DNA from: Desulfobacteraceae bacterium
GTDB lineage: Bacteria; Desulfobacterota; Desulfobacteria; Desulfobacterales; Desulfosalsimonadaceae
Length of the DNA: 8,824 bases
Assembly (NCBI GenBank): GCA_024636355.1
Contig: JAGXHH010000171.1
Span: 1-8,824, forward strand
Direction: 5' to 3'
The notes beneath the pieces were generated by a model. It was not told where the DNA came from and searched no databases. It was given only the letters and a program-made list of their open reading frames with translations. The translations under genes were made by a program, and so were the position numbers. The stretch's first letter is position 1; each line of letters starts with the position of its first letter. Shown here in pieces: positions 1 through 6,198 of this stretch.

Positions 1-161
1 CCAGGAGCCAGAATCCAGGAGCCAGGAGCCAGAAGCCAGAAGCCAGGAGCCAGGAGCCAGGAGCCAGAAGCCAGGAGCCAGAAGCCAGAAGCCAGAATCC
101 AGAAGCCAGAATCCAGGAGCCAGAATCCAGGAGCCAGGAGCCAGAAGCCAGAAGCCAGAAG
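1..161. repeat. Heptanucleotide tandem array, 23 units, open at left edge
   Basis: Exactly 23 contiguous 7-bp units, with no indel or spacer. Three variants occur: CCAGGAG (10 copies), CCAGAAG (9) and CCAGAAT (4). Differences fall only at unit positions 5 and 7. Units 1-6 and 17-22 carry the same six-unit variant order, so 1-42 and 113-154 are identical, which suggests block duplication inside the array. The array starts at base 1, so its true length is unknown. It ends sharply next to the palindrome GAATGCATTC (161-170). The unit length and lack of spacers rule out CRISPR. No function is evident; slipped-strand or recombinational copy-number change is expected for such an array. Confidence 0.97.
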
Positions 162-231
162 AATGCATTCGCGTTTTCGGCTCAGCCGATCAGATGAATA
201 TATGGTCAACAGCACCAATGTCATCGGTTTT

Positions 232-259
232 CCGTGCACGTGCACGTGTACGTGCACGG
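232..259. repeat. 28-bp near-perfect palindrome of alternating purine/pyrimidine
   Basis: The two 14-nt half sites, CCGTGCACGTGCAC and GTGTACGTGCACGG, are reverse complements except for one position. Bases 233-258 alternate strictly pyrimidine/purine and are rich in GTGCAC and ACGT steps. Such sequence can form a hairpin or cruciform and is a classical Z-DNA candidate. A short T-rich stretch follows on the plus strand, but no gene ends there on that strand, so a terminator role is not supported. It could also be a dyad protein-binding site; nothing here decides between these. Confidence 0.85.
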
Positions 260-349
260 CTTTTGTTTTCAAGTTTCTTCCTTCCTCAAAAACGTCAGGT
301 AATGCGCTTTCAAGGAACTTCAACTGATCACTTTTCCGGCGGCTTATAA

Positions 350-366
350 CCCCCCCCGCCCCACCC
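350..366 (-). other. G-rich tract on minus strand, potential G-quadruplex
   Basis: The plus strand carries C8-G-C4-A-C3, so the minus strand reads G3-T-G4-C-G8. That gives four or more runs of at least three G with one-base loops, which fits the usual quadruplex pattern. It lies about 160 nt beyond the protease stop codon on the strand of that gene. Folding and any role are inference. Confidence 0.5.
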
Positions 367-484
367 TCTTGGAGTGGATAAACTGTTCGGAATCCCCCCT
401 CGAGGAAGGAATAGCACCGTCTCGTCGCCACCACACCGCTTTGGCAGGGGGGTGTGCATGGTGGGGGAAAGTTTTTTTCTGCAT

Positions 485-503
485 AAAACCCCACAGCGGG
501 GTG
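485..503 (-). terminator. Rho-independent terminator of the S8 protease gene
   Basis: On the minus strand the sequence ACCCC-GCTGT-GGGGT forms a 5-bp GC-rich stem with a 5-nt loop, running directly into TTTT and then ATGC. It starts 24 nt after the protease stop codon and points the right way. The stem is short and the U-tract modest, so efficiency is uncertain. Confidence 0.5.
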
Positions 504-526
504 CAACAGCTTTTTACGAGTATGTA

Positions 527-1951
527 TCAATTACCGGCACCGGCCTGCTGTTTCCGCAGGAAAGCGTTCACATCCTCTTTGCTCCCATCCGGATTTCCGG
601 CCAGGTATCCGGAGATGAGCCTGGCCGTATACGCAGTGGCGATCGATGTGCCGGCATAGATCCCGGCCGGACCATTGTATCCGGTCGGCAGTTTGGCAAA
701 ACCCGGGGCTTCAAAGGAAACAAAATTGCCGTAATTCGATTCGGACCACCTGCTGCCGTCCGGCGACAGGGCGCCCACGCCGATAACGCCGGCTCCGGCG
801 GCCGGATAAACGGGAGCGCCGGTCGGTTCATTTCCGGCTGCGGCCACAATGAACAGGCCGTTTTCACCCGCCTGTTCAAGGTACTGGTTTAAAAACGCGC
901 TTTGCGTTGTGGAATGCCAGCTCAGACTCAGCACCCTGGCCCCCTTTTCCAAGGCATAATCGATGCCCCGCATCAGGGTGTAATTCGAAGTGAAGCCGTT
1001 TTCATCAAATCCCTGTATCGACAATACCGGCACGGTTTCCATGTTCCGGCCGTCCTGACCGATGGGGGAAACCGCTCCGGATGCGATCATTGTCATCTGG
1101 GTTCCGTGACCCTGGGTGTCGTAAACGGGGGCCTCCGGATCCATTGCATTAAACGTGTCGAGCACATAGGGTGCCCGGGAAAATTCCGGGGACAGGCCGC
1201 TGTCGAAAACCGCCACGGGCGGGTTTTTGCCCAAGGAGGTGTCAGGATAGATTCCGGGCGGTTTGACGCCCGGATCGATCATCGCATAGGGGCGGGACAG
1301 CCGGTAGGCAAAATTCGGTTCGGCTTCGGCGATCTGCTCGTTTTTGAGCATTTCCAGGAAAGCGGGGACCGGAATGCCATCCGGGAGTATGATCCGGTAA
1401 AGGCCGCTGCTGTGATCGGCGATAACGGCACCGATTTTTCCAACAAGTGTTTCGAGTGCATCCTGGCCGCTTTCGGATAACAGGCGTACCAGCACTTCGT
1501 TGCGTACATAGAGATCACCGGTTTTCGGGTCCCGGACGATATCGAAGGGGTTGCCTGCGGGCAGGGGTTGCAGCCGGTCTTTTTCGCCCGGTTTGAAAAT
1601 CTGGATTTCCGCCAGAGCAAATTCGTTCTCCGGGCAATGGGTGCACCGGTCCCATATAAGGGCATAATTATAATCGCCAAGGATGACGTCGAACACGTTT
1701 CGGATCTCCGCTTTTTCATAAGCCGCCGTGACATTGAGCGAGATGTCCGGGTCGATCCGGACACCGATGCCCTGTTGTGTCAGGCGATGGAGGATCCGGC
1801 GCAAGGGGGCGCCTTCGGCATGCAGGGTCACCGTTCCGTTTTGCGTCAGTTCGACTTCCAGGCCATATGCCGGGGTAGGCGGGATATACAAACAGGCGAT
1901 CGCCACGGCAAAGGTGCAGATTATGATGCGTGCGGCAAAGAAAATATTCAT
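527..1951 (-). CDS. Exported S8 (subtilisin-like) serine protease with STN-like N-terminal domain
   Basis: A 474-residue predicted secreted endopeptidase. Residues 1-30 look like a signal peptide (hydrophobic 9-21, likely cut after PAYG). A Cys at 20 in the context AIAC leaves a lipoprotein as a weaker alternative. Residues 31-101 resemble a secretin/TonB short N-terminal (STN) domain (APLRRILHRLTQQGI, then an INVFDVIL-like second helix). A CTHC pair is at 103-106. Residues 139-217 look like a fervidolysin-type propeptide. The S8 domain spans about 244-455, with the triad Asp250 (VAVFDSG), His282 (GHGTQ) and Ser436 (GTSIATA), and the oxyanion Asn374 (AAAGNE), so it should be active. The usual SLG substrate-binding strand reads SWH here (344-346). 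No C-terminal anchor or sorting signal is seen. The ribosome site is weak (GAG about 8 nt before ATG), but the signal peptide supports this start. It is transcribed divergently from the phosphorylase gene. Family assignment is firm; the STN call is moderate. Confidence 0.93.
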   Translation of the reverse strand: MNIFFAARIIICTFAVAIACLYIPPTPAYGLEVELTQNGTVTLHAEGAPLRRILHRLTQQGIGVRIDPDISLNVTAAYEKAEIRNVFDVILGDYNYALIWDRCTHCPENEFALAEIQIFKPGEKDRLQPLPAGNPFDIVRDPKTGDLYVRNEVLVRLLSESGQDALETLVGKIGAVIADHSSGLYRIILPDGIPVPAFLEMLKNEQIAEAEPNFAYRLSRPYAMIDPGVKPPGIYPDTSLGKNPPVAVFDSGLSPEFSRAPYVLDTFNAMDPEAPVYDTQGHGTQMTMIASGAVSPIGQDGRNMETVPVLSIQGFDENGFTSNYTLMRGIDYALEKGARVLSLSWHSTTQSAFLNQYLEQAGENGLFIVAAAGNEPTGAPVYPAAGAGVIGVGALSPDGSRWSESNYGNFVSFEAPGFAKLPTGYNGPAGIYAGTSIATAYTARLISGYLAGNPDGSKEDVNAFLRKQQAGAGN

Positions 1952-2264
1952 CCGGTTATCTCAAGTTACTGTGAAAATATGTAAACAGAGGTTCTAAAGG
2001 ATCGGAAGCAAAGCGCCCGAATCGTCGCCATAGTAACGCGCAACGGATGGAAAGCAAATGAAAATTTCGGCAATATCCGACCATTTGTCGGGCCCGATCC
2101 GACCGGAACTATTGTTTGTTACATGCGGAAACCGGAATTAACATTGAAGTTGATATTATTGCGTTTCATTGTAGAAGCGGGATCTTCCTGCACCTGCATG
2201 CACCGGCTTTTTTGAAGAACTAAGCGATTCATCCATTTGTGAAAGTGATGAAAGGAGACCTTTT
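1952..2264. promoter_or_regulatory. 313-bp divergent intergenic region between the S8 protease and glycogen phosphorylase
   Basis: This spacer must hold promoters for both diverging genes. No small gene was recognised. It contains a candidate sigma-70 promoter for the phosphorylase (2116-2144), a short palindrome TCGGGCCCGA near 2090-2100, and an imperfect stem in the phosphorylase leader (2175-2181 with 2203-2209) that runs into T6 at 2208-2213. No convincing -35/-10 pair was found for the protease direction. Confidence 0.6.
2116..2144 (+). promoter_or_regulatory. Candidate sigma-70 promoter for glycogen phosphorylase
   Basis: TTGTTA (2116-2121) and TAACAT (2139-2144) are separated by 17 nt, and each matches the sigma-70 consensus at four of six positions. 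Transcription would begin near 2151, giving a leader of about 115 nt. This is a pattern match only; other pairs in this AT-richer stretch are possible. Confidence 0.3.
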
Positions 2265-4712
2265 TTGACAGACACACCCTATTTTGCCGTCACCCCCGAG
2301 CCCAAACACCTTCTCGAAGATATCCGGCACCACATCGTGTCATACCTGGGCAATGATTTCGAGGAGGCTCGAAAAGACACCTATTATCACGGACTGGCCC
2401 TGAGCATCCGTGAACGGCTTTCCGAACAGTGGTTGAAGACCCAGCGGTATTACTATGAAAAGAACACCAAACGGGTCTATTACCTGTCCCTGGAATTTCT
2501 TCCGGGACGGTTCCTTCTGAATAATATTTTAAAGCTCCAACTGATGGAGCCCTGCCGACAGGCACTAAAGTCGGTGGGTCTCAACCTGGAGGATGTGGCC
2601 GAAGAGGAATGGGATCCGGGCATTGGAAACGGCGGCCTCGGGCGGCTGGCCTCCTGCTACCTCGATTCAATGGCCACACTGGGCATTGCCGGATACAGCT
2701 ATGGCATCCGCTACGATTACGGTATTTTTTTTCAGGAATTTCATGACGGCTACCAGGTCGAAAAATGCGATAACTGGCTGCGAAACGGCAGCGCCTGGGA
2801 ATTCAAGCGCCAGAACGACCTTTTCGAGGTCAAGTTCTACGGCCGTACCGTCTGCCACACCCAGCCGGACGGGGTTTCCCATTTCTGCTGGGAAGACGCG
2901 GACAACGTCATGGCCCTGGCCTGCGATTACCTGATTCCGGGTCTGGGCAACGGCAGGGTCAACAACATGCGCCTCTGGTCCGCGGTTTCCAGTCGGGAAT
3001 TTAATCTTCAGGATTTTCAGAATGGGGATTACATCGGAGCCATGGAGGCCAAGGTGCTCAGCGAAACGATTTCCAAGGTCCTGTACCCCAAGGACGAAAC
3101 GTCGGCCGGCAAGGAACTGCGTTTAAAGCAGCAGTATTTCCTGGTTGCCGCCACCTTCAAGGATATACTCCGGAGATTTAGACGGAAGCATTCGGATTTT
3201 GCGACGTTGTCCGAAGAAGTCGCCATTCAGCTAAACGATACCCACCCGTCCATCGCCATCGCGGAACTGATGCGCATCCTGCTCAACGAAGAAGCGCTCG
3301 AATGGAAAGCCGCCTGGAGAATCTGCACCCGGACGTTTGCCTACACGAACCACACCGTGCTGCCCGAAGCCCTGGAATCCTGGTCTGTGGAGCTCCTGGG
3401 TCGGGTGCTGCCGCGGCACATGGACATAATTTCTGAAATCAATCGCCAGTTCATGATGGCCATCGAAGAGAAGTATCCCGGGGATACCGACCGCCAGGCG
3501 CGCATGGCGATTGTCTATCATGGTCAGGTCCGAATGGCGCACCTGGCCATTGTCGGCAGCCATTCGGTAAACGGCGTCTCCGAACTGCACACCCGGATTT
3601 TAAAGCAGCGGCTGTTCAAGGATTTTCATGAATTTTACCCTGGAAAACTCAAGAATGTCACAAACGGCATCACCCCCCGCCGCTGGATTTTACAGGTCAA
3701 CCCCGATTTGTCCAACCTGATCACCGATACGATCGGCAGCGCCTGGGTTCAAGACCTCAATCGGCTTCGCGAACTGGTGCCTTATGCGGAAGATCCCGGG
3801 TTTATAAAGAAATGGCGAACGGTCAAACAGGAAAATAAAAAGCGGCTTGCCGCCTATATCCAGCGGACGGTCGGATTGAAGGTCGATCCGGAATCTCTTT
3901 TCGATGTGCAGATAAAACGGATTCACGAATACAAGCGGCAGCTGCTCAATATCCTGCACGTGATCACCCTTTACAACCGCCTCAAGGCCGACCCGCAAAC
4001 GGCAGGGGTTCCCCGGACCTTTATTTTCGGAGGGAAAGCGGCTCCGGGATATTATATCGCCAAGCTGATCATCAAGCTGATCAATTCCGTGGCCGAGGTG
4101 ATCAATACCGACGACGATATTGCCGGACAGCTCAAAATGGTATTTCTGCCCAATTACTGTGTCACCCAGGCGGAAAAGATCGTTCCGGCCGCTGACCTTT
4201 CCGAGCAGATCTCGACGGCGGGCATGGAGGCATCGGGGACGGGAAATATGAAACTGTCGTTAAACGGTGCGCTGACCATCGGTACGCTCGACGGGGCGAA
4301 TGTCGAAATTATGGAAGAAGTCGGAGAAGAAAATATTTTCATTTTCGGCCTCAAAGCCGATGAAGTAGACGCGCTGCGTTCCGGGGGGCGGAACCCGAAG
4401 AAAATCTATGAAGAAGACCCCGAATTGAAAAAAGCAGTCAGTCTGATCGACAAGGGTTTCTTCTCGCCGGACAAACCGGATCTGTTCGCACCGATCGTCG
4501 ACTCCCTGATCCATTACGGGGATTACTACATGGTCTTATCGGATTACCGCACCTATGTGGAGACCCAGAAAGCGGTCGATCGCCTGTACCTGCAGCCTGA
4601 CAAATGGGCCCGCCAGGCGATTTTGAACACGGCGAACATGGGCAAATTCTCAAGCGATCGGGCTATCCGGGAATATGCGGAAAAGATATGGAACGTCAAA
4701 CCCGTGGAATAG
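2265..4712 (+). CDS. glgP: Glycogen/maltodextrin phosphorylase (GT35)
   Basis: An 815-residue cytoplasmic enzyme, full length for the family, that cleaves alpha-1,4-glucan with phosphate to release glucose-1-phosphate. The glycan-binding and active-site blocks are intact: GNGGLGRLASCYLDS at 121-135, IQLNDTHPS at 321-329, the TNHTVLPEALE block with His363, and KRIHEYKRQ at 551-559 (the phosphate/PLP-contacting Lys/Arg stretch). The PLP site is EASGTGNMK at 655-663, with Lys663 as the expected Schiff-base lysine. The start is TTG. An AAAGGAG ribosome site (GGAG at 2254-2257) sits 7 nt upstream, no in-frame ATG lies nearby, and the sequence from TTG looks like family N-terminus. The N-terminal phosphorylation segment of the muscle enzyme is absent, as is usual in bacteria. 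Glycogen and maltodextrin preference cannot be told apart from sequence alone. Its stop is 6 nt from the stop of the convergent barrel gene, with no terminator between them. Confidence 0.97.
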   Translation: MTDTPYFAVTPEPKHLLEDIRHHIVSYLGNDFEEARKDTYYHGLALSIRERLSEQWLKTQRYYYEKNTKRVYYLSLEFLPGRFLLNNILKLQLMEPCRQALKSVGLNLEDVAEEEWDPGIGNGGLGRLASCYLDSMATLGIAGYSYGIRYDYGIFFQEFHDGYQVEKCDNWLRNGSAWEFKRQNDLFEVKFYGRTVCHTQPDGVSHFCWEDADNVMALACDYLIPGLGNGRVNNMRLWSAVSSREFNLQDFQNGDYIGAMEAKVLSETISKVLYPKDETSAGKELRLKQQYFLVAATFKDILRRFRRKHSDFATLSEEVAIQLNDTHPSIAIAELMRILLNEEALEWKAAWRICTRTFAYTNHTVLPEALESWSVELLGRVLPRHMDIISEINRQFMMAIEEKYPGDTDRQARMAIVYHGQVRMAHLAIVGSHSVNGVSELHTRILKQRLFKDFHEFYPGKLKNVTNGITPRRWILQVNPDLSNLITDTIGSAWVQDLNRLRELVPYAEDPGFIKKWRTVKQENKKRLAAYIQRTVGLKVDPESLFDVQIKRIHEYKRQLLNILHVITLYNRLKADPQTAGVPRTFIFGGKAAPGYYIAKLIIKLINSVAEVINTDDDIAGQLKMVFLPNYCVTQAEKIVPAADLSEQISTAGMEASGTGNMKLSLNGALTIGTLDGANVEIMEEVGEENIFIFGLKADEVDALRSGGRNPKKIYEEDPELKKAVSLIDKGFFSPDKPDLFAPIVDSLIHYGDYYMVLSDYRTYVETQKAVDRLYLQPDKWARQAILNTANMGKFSSDRAIREYAEKIWNVKPVE

Positions 4713-4718
4713 GTGAAA

Positions 4719-5246
4719 TTAGAAGCGGTAGTGGTAAGATAGCGTAAAGAAGGTCAGTCCGCTGTTATTGTCATCGAGGTCGGCATTGGAATAGTGGAGG
4801 GCCCGAACCCGGAAACCATGTTTTTTGCGTTCCCCCAGGCGCAGGCCGATTCCAATGATATCTTCGAACTGGAAGTGAATGCCAAGATTCTGATCCCCGA
4901 TACGGGTTTCCGAAATATAGGCGCCCCCGACACCGGCTTCGACAAAGGGAATGACCGGGGCATCGGTATTGAATTGATAGGTCAGGAGCGGCGCGATCGA
5001 TGCTGCAATGGCGTCATCTCCGTCGCCGGACAGGTAGTCCACGGCGCCGTCAACAGAAAGTGACAGGAACCCCGTTTCGCTTTCCAGCCAGCGAAAGCCC
5101 AGACCTTTTTGCACCTCGAATCGATAGGAATCGACCTCTTCCGTCCCGATTCCAAAACCGAAGGATATTGCTTCAGACGCATTTGCAGCCGTTGCCATTG
5201 CCGTGATCAGTAAACCTGTTGCCAGCAAAACCAAATTCCATCGCAT
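4719..5246 (-). CDS. PagL/acyloxyacyl-hydrolase-like outer-membrane beta-barrel protein
   Basis: A 175-residue protein with a signal peptide (MRWNLVLLATGLL, likely cut after ATAANA, near residue 23) and alternating amphipathic strands ending in Phe (SYHYRF), typical of a small 8-stranded outer-membrane barrel. The C-terminal block ALHYSNADLDDNNSGLT matches the lipid A 3-O-deacylase (PagL) family. His151 and Ser153 align with the catalytic His and Ser, but the position of the catalytic Glu, two residues after NxG, is Thr165. Deacylase activity is therefore doubtful; a structural or related lipid-binding role is possible. The start at 5246 is chosen because the signal peptide begins there and CAGGA lies just upstream. 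The frame stays open to an ATG at 5336, but that would put 30 polar residues before the signal peptide. It converges on the phosphorylase gene. Confidence 0.8.
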   Translation of the reverse strand: MRWNLVLLATGLLITAMATAANASEAISFGFGIGTEEVDSYRFEVQKGLGFRWLESETGFLSLSVDGAVDYLSGDGDDAIAASIAPLLTYQFNTDAPVIPFVEAGVGGAYISETRIGDQNLGIHFQFEDIIGIGLRLGERKKHGFRVRALHYSNADLDDNNSGLTFFTLSYHYRF

Positions 5247-5397
5247 TGTTCCTGAGCCGCCTTTTCCGTCGTAATTAGAAGGTATCGCTTGTGCTCTGAT
5301 TCCGGAGTACATGTAGTGTGGCGCATGTATTGTCATGGTGATCTAAAGGTAAAGATTAATGGCAGGTTGAGGGAATGCAAATCGGGGAAGGGCGATG

Positions 5398-5425
5398 GGC
5401 GAGAGGCGAGAGGCGAGAGGCGAGA
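5398..5425. repeat. Second heptanucleotide tandem array (GGCGAGA x4)
   Basis: Four perfect GGCGAGA units followed by a partial GG, in the spacer between the PilZ-like gene and the barrel gene. The flanking sequence 5371-5399 is purine-rich with several G runs. The period equals that of the array at 1-161, but the unit sequence is different. It lies well upstream of the barrel start and does not interrupt a gene. Confidence 0.9.
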
Positions 5426-5505
5426 GGAAGGGCGCGCTGATAAGCATAGGAAGGCAAGCGGCACGCGGGGATGCGGGTGATGAAATCGGGTTTTGGGAGA
5501 TTAAA

Positions 5506-5973
5506 TTACTTTCTTTCGGCTGCGAGTTTCCGGTCTTTCAAGTGGTACACATTTGGTGACGATTTTATCGCACGGGCGGGCCCCAGGCGGTAGCGGGTTT
5601 TGTCATTATCAGGAGAATTGATGTTTAGTTTGGCAACGATGGAATCCTGGAGGTCGGAAAGATCAATGGATGTGAACCGAATGCCTATGCCGTAGCTGCA
5701 ACGGCGAATGATTTTTCCCTGTGCCTTTACTTCGGGAATGGGCGGTTTGGCTCCGGGATCAAAATAAATGGTAATATTGGCTTTTGCCGGCAGGGGGACA
5801 TAGTCGTAAGTTTTGAGAAACATGCCCTTGGATCCGATGTCGGTCACTTTTCCGGTGATTTTGAACGTGTCTTTGCGGATATCGAGGCTCACAAAATCAA
5901 ACAGTTCCACTGTGGCCCGGGTTTCCGGCCAGGTCTGACTGCGGGTCGTCTTGCGCTTGCGCCTGGTTTTCAT
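5506..5973 (-). CDS. PilZ-domain-like protein with degenerate c-di-GMP motif
   Basis: A 155-residue cytoplasmic protein with no signal peptide or membrane segment. It opens with a strongly basic tail (KTRRKRKTTR, residues 2-11). A PilZ-like fold follows: TRATVELFDFV at 18-28, GKVTDIGSKGMFL at 41-53, a strand with YFDPG near 70-74, and GKIIRRCSYGIGIRF at 86-100, the usual PilZ ending. The canonical D/NxSxxG reads DIGSKG (45-50), with Gly for the first Ser. The RxxxR pair before the barrel is not clean: Arg19 is in place, but Trp15 sits four residues ahead. Ligand binding is therefore uncertain. The start at 5973 has GGAG with a 5-nt gap. ATGs at 5988 and 6006 are in frame but have poorer ribosome sites. 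The C-terminal 40 residues are charged and match nothing I recognise. The partner is unknown. Confidence 0.72.
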   Translation of the reverse strand: MKTRRKRKTTRSQTWPETRATVELFDFVSLDIRKDTFKITGKVTDIGSKGMFLKTYDYVPLPAKANITIYFDPGAKPPIPEVKAQGKIIRRCSYGIGIRFTSIDLSDLQDSIVAKLNINSPDNDKTRYRLGPARAIKSSPNVYHLKDRKLAAERK

Positions 5974-6064
5974 CTGATCTCCATTCATTTCCGCTGAAAA
6001 AGCCATGTGTCTGGAAGTTTAAAGCGCCATCTGAATCGACTCCGTAAAAGAGAGTAATAGATAA

Positions 6065-6104
6065 ACTAATAGTAAAATATTAGTATTTATTTTACGAATT
6101 ACAA
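6065..6104 (-). promoter_or_regulatory. Candidate promoter of the PilZ-like gene overlapped by an inverted repeat
   Basis: On the minus strand TTGTAA (complement of 6099-6104) and TAATAT (complement of 6077-6082) are 16 nt apart, each four of six to consensus, within an AT-rich stretch upstream of the PilZ-like gene. A perfect 7-bp inverted repeat, ACTAATA-N6-TATTAGT (6065-6084), covers the -10 element, the position expected of a repressor operator. A competing pair, GTAAAAT (6072-6078) and ATTTTAC (6089-6095), overlaps it. Operator function is inference. Confidence 0.35.
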
Positions 6105-6129
6105 TAAGACCAATGAGGTATTTTATGGC

Positions 6130-6162
6130 ATGAAAAGATTTAAATTATCAAGATCTTTTCAT
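6130..6162. repeat. Perfect 10-bp inverted repeat with 13-nt loop
   Basis: ATGAAAAGAT (6130-6139) and ATCTTTTCAT (6153-6162) are exact reverse complements around a 13-nt AT-rich spacer. The repeat begins about 37 nt past the stop codon of the metallophosphoesterase on the minus strand. The stem is AT-rich and no clear U-tract follows, so it is a poor intrinsic terminator. It may stabilise the mRNA 3' end or be a protein site upstream of the PilZ-like gene. Confidence 0.6.
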
Positions 6163-6198
6163 ACCAAGGGCCTAATACAACAGGCTGAATATCTCAAT

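Larger units (their letters stand above)
162..526. other. Gene-free intergenic region with several structure-prone elements
   Basis: No credible gene was found between the heptamer array and the 3' end of the S8 protease. Reading frames running in from the right are shadows of the protease. The stretch holds a 13-nt palindrome at 177-189 (TCGGCT-C-AGCCGA), the 28-bp near-palindrome at 232-259, a C-rich tract at 350-366, and an imperfect inverted repeat around 427-466 (CCACCACACC against GGTGTGCATGGTGG, with a 4-nt bulge). The protease terminator is at 485-503. Base composition is patchy, with C8, G6 and T7 homopolymers, unlike the coding regions. Confidence 0.7.

Noticed and set aside
1..161. 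CRISPR array
   Set aside because: Units are 7 bp, contiguous and without spacers; no cas gene is present.
374..892. Plus-strand coding frames at 369-659 and 374-892
   Set aside because: They overlap the terminator and 3' end of the well-supported S8 protease on the other strand and show no domain or ribosome site.
902..1984. Antisense frames 902-1480, 1568-1984 and 1728-1997 (+), and 1279-1764 (-, other frame)
   Set aside because: All lie within the S8 protease gene, whose signal peptide, catalytic triad and oxyanion residue are intact; these are shadow frames.
2290..4653. Alternative frames inside the phosphorylase gene
   Set aside because: The 815-residue GT35 protein explains this whole stretch and its motifs are continuous; the others have no recognisable content.
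4794..5206. Plus-strand frames opposite the barrel gene
   Set aside because: The minus-strand protein has a signal peptide, a family motif and a terminal Phe; the plus-strand frames have none.
5289..5480. Plus-strand 63-residue frame across the GGCGAGA array
   Set aside because: It is driven by the purine-rich repeat (Arg/Gly/Glu-rich), with no ribosome site or homology visible.
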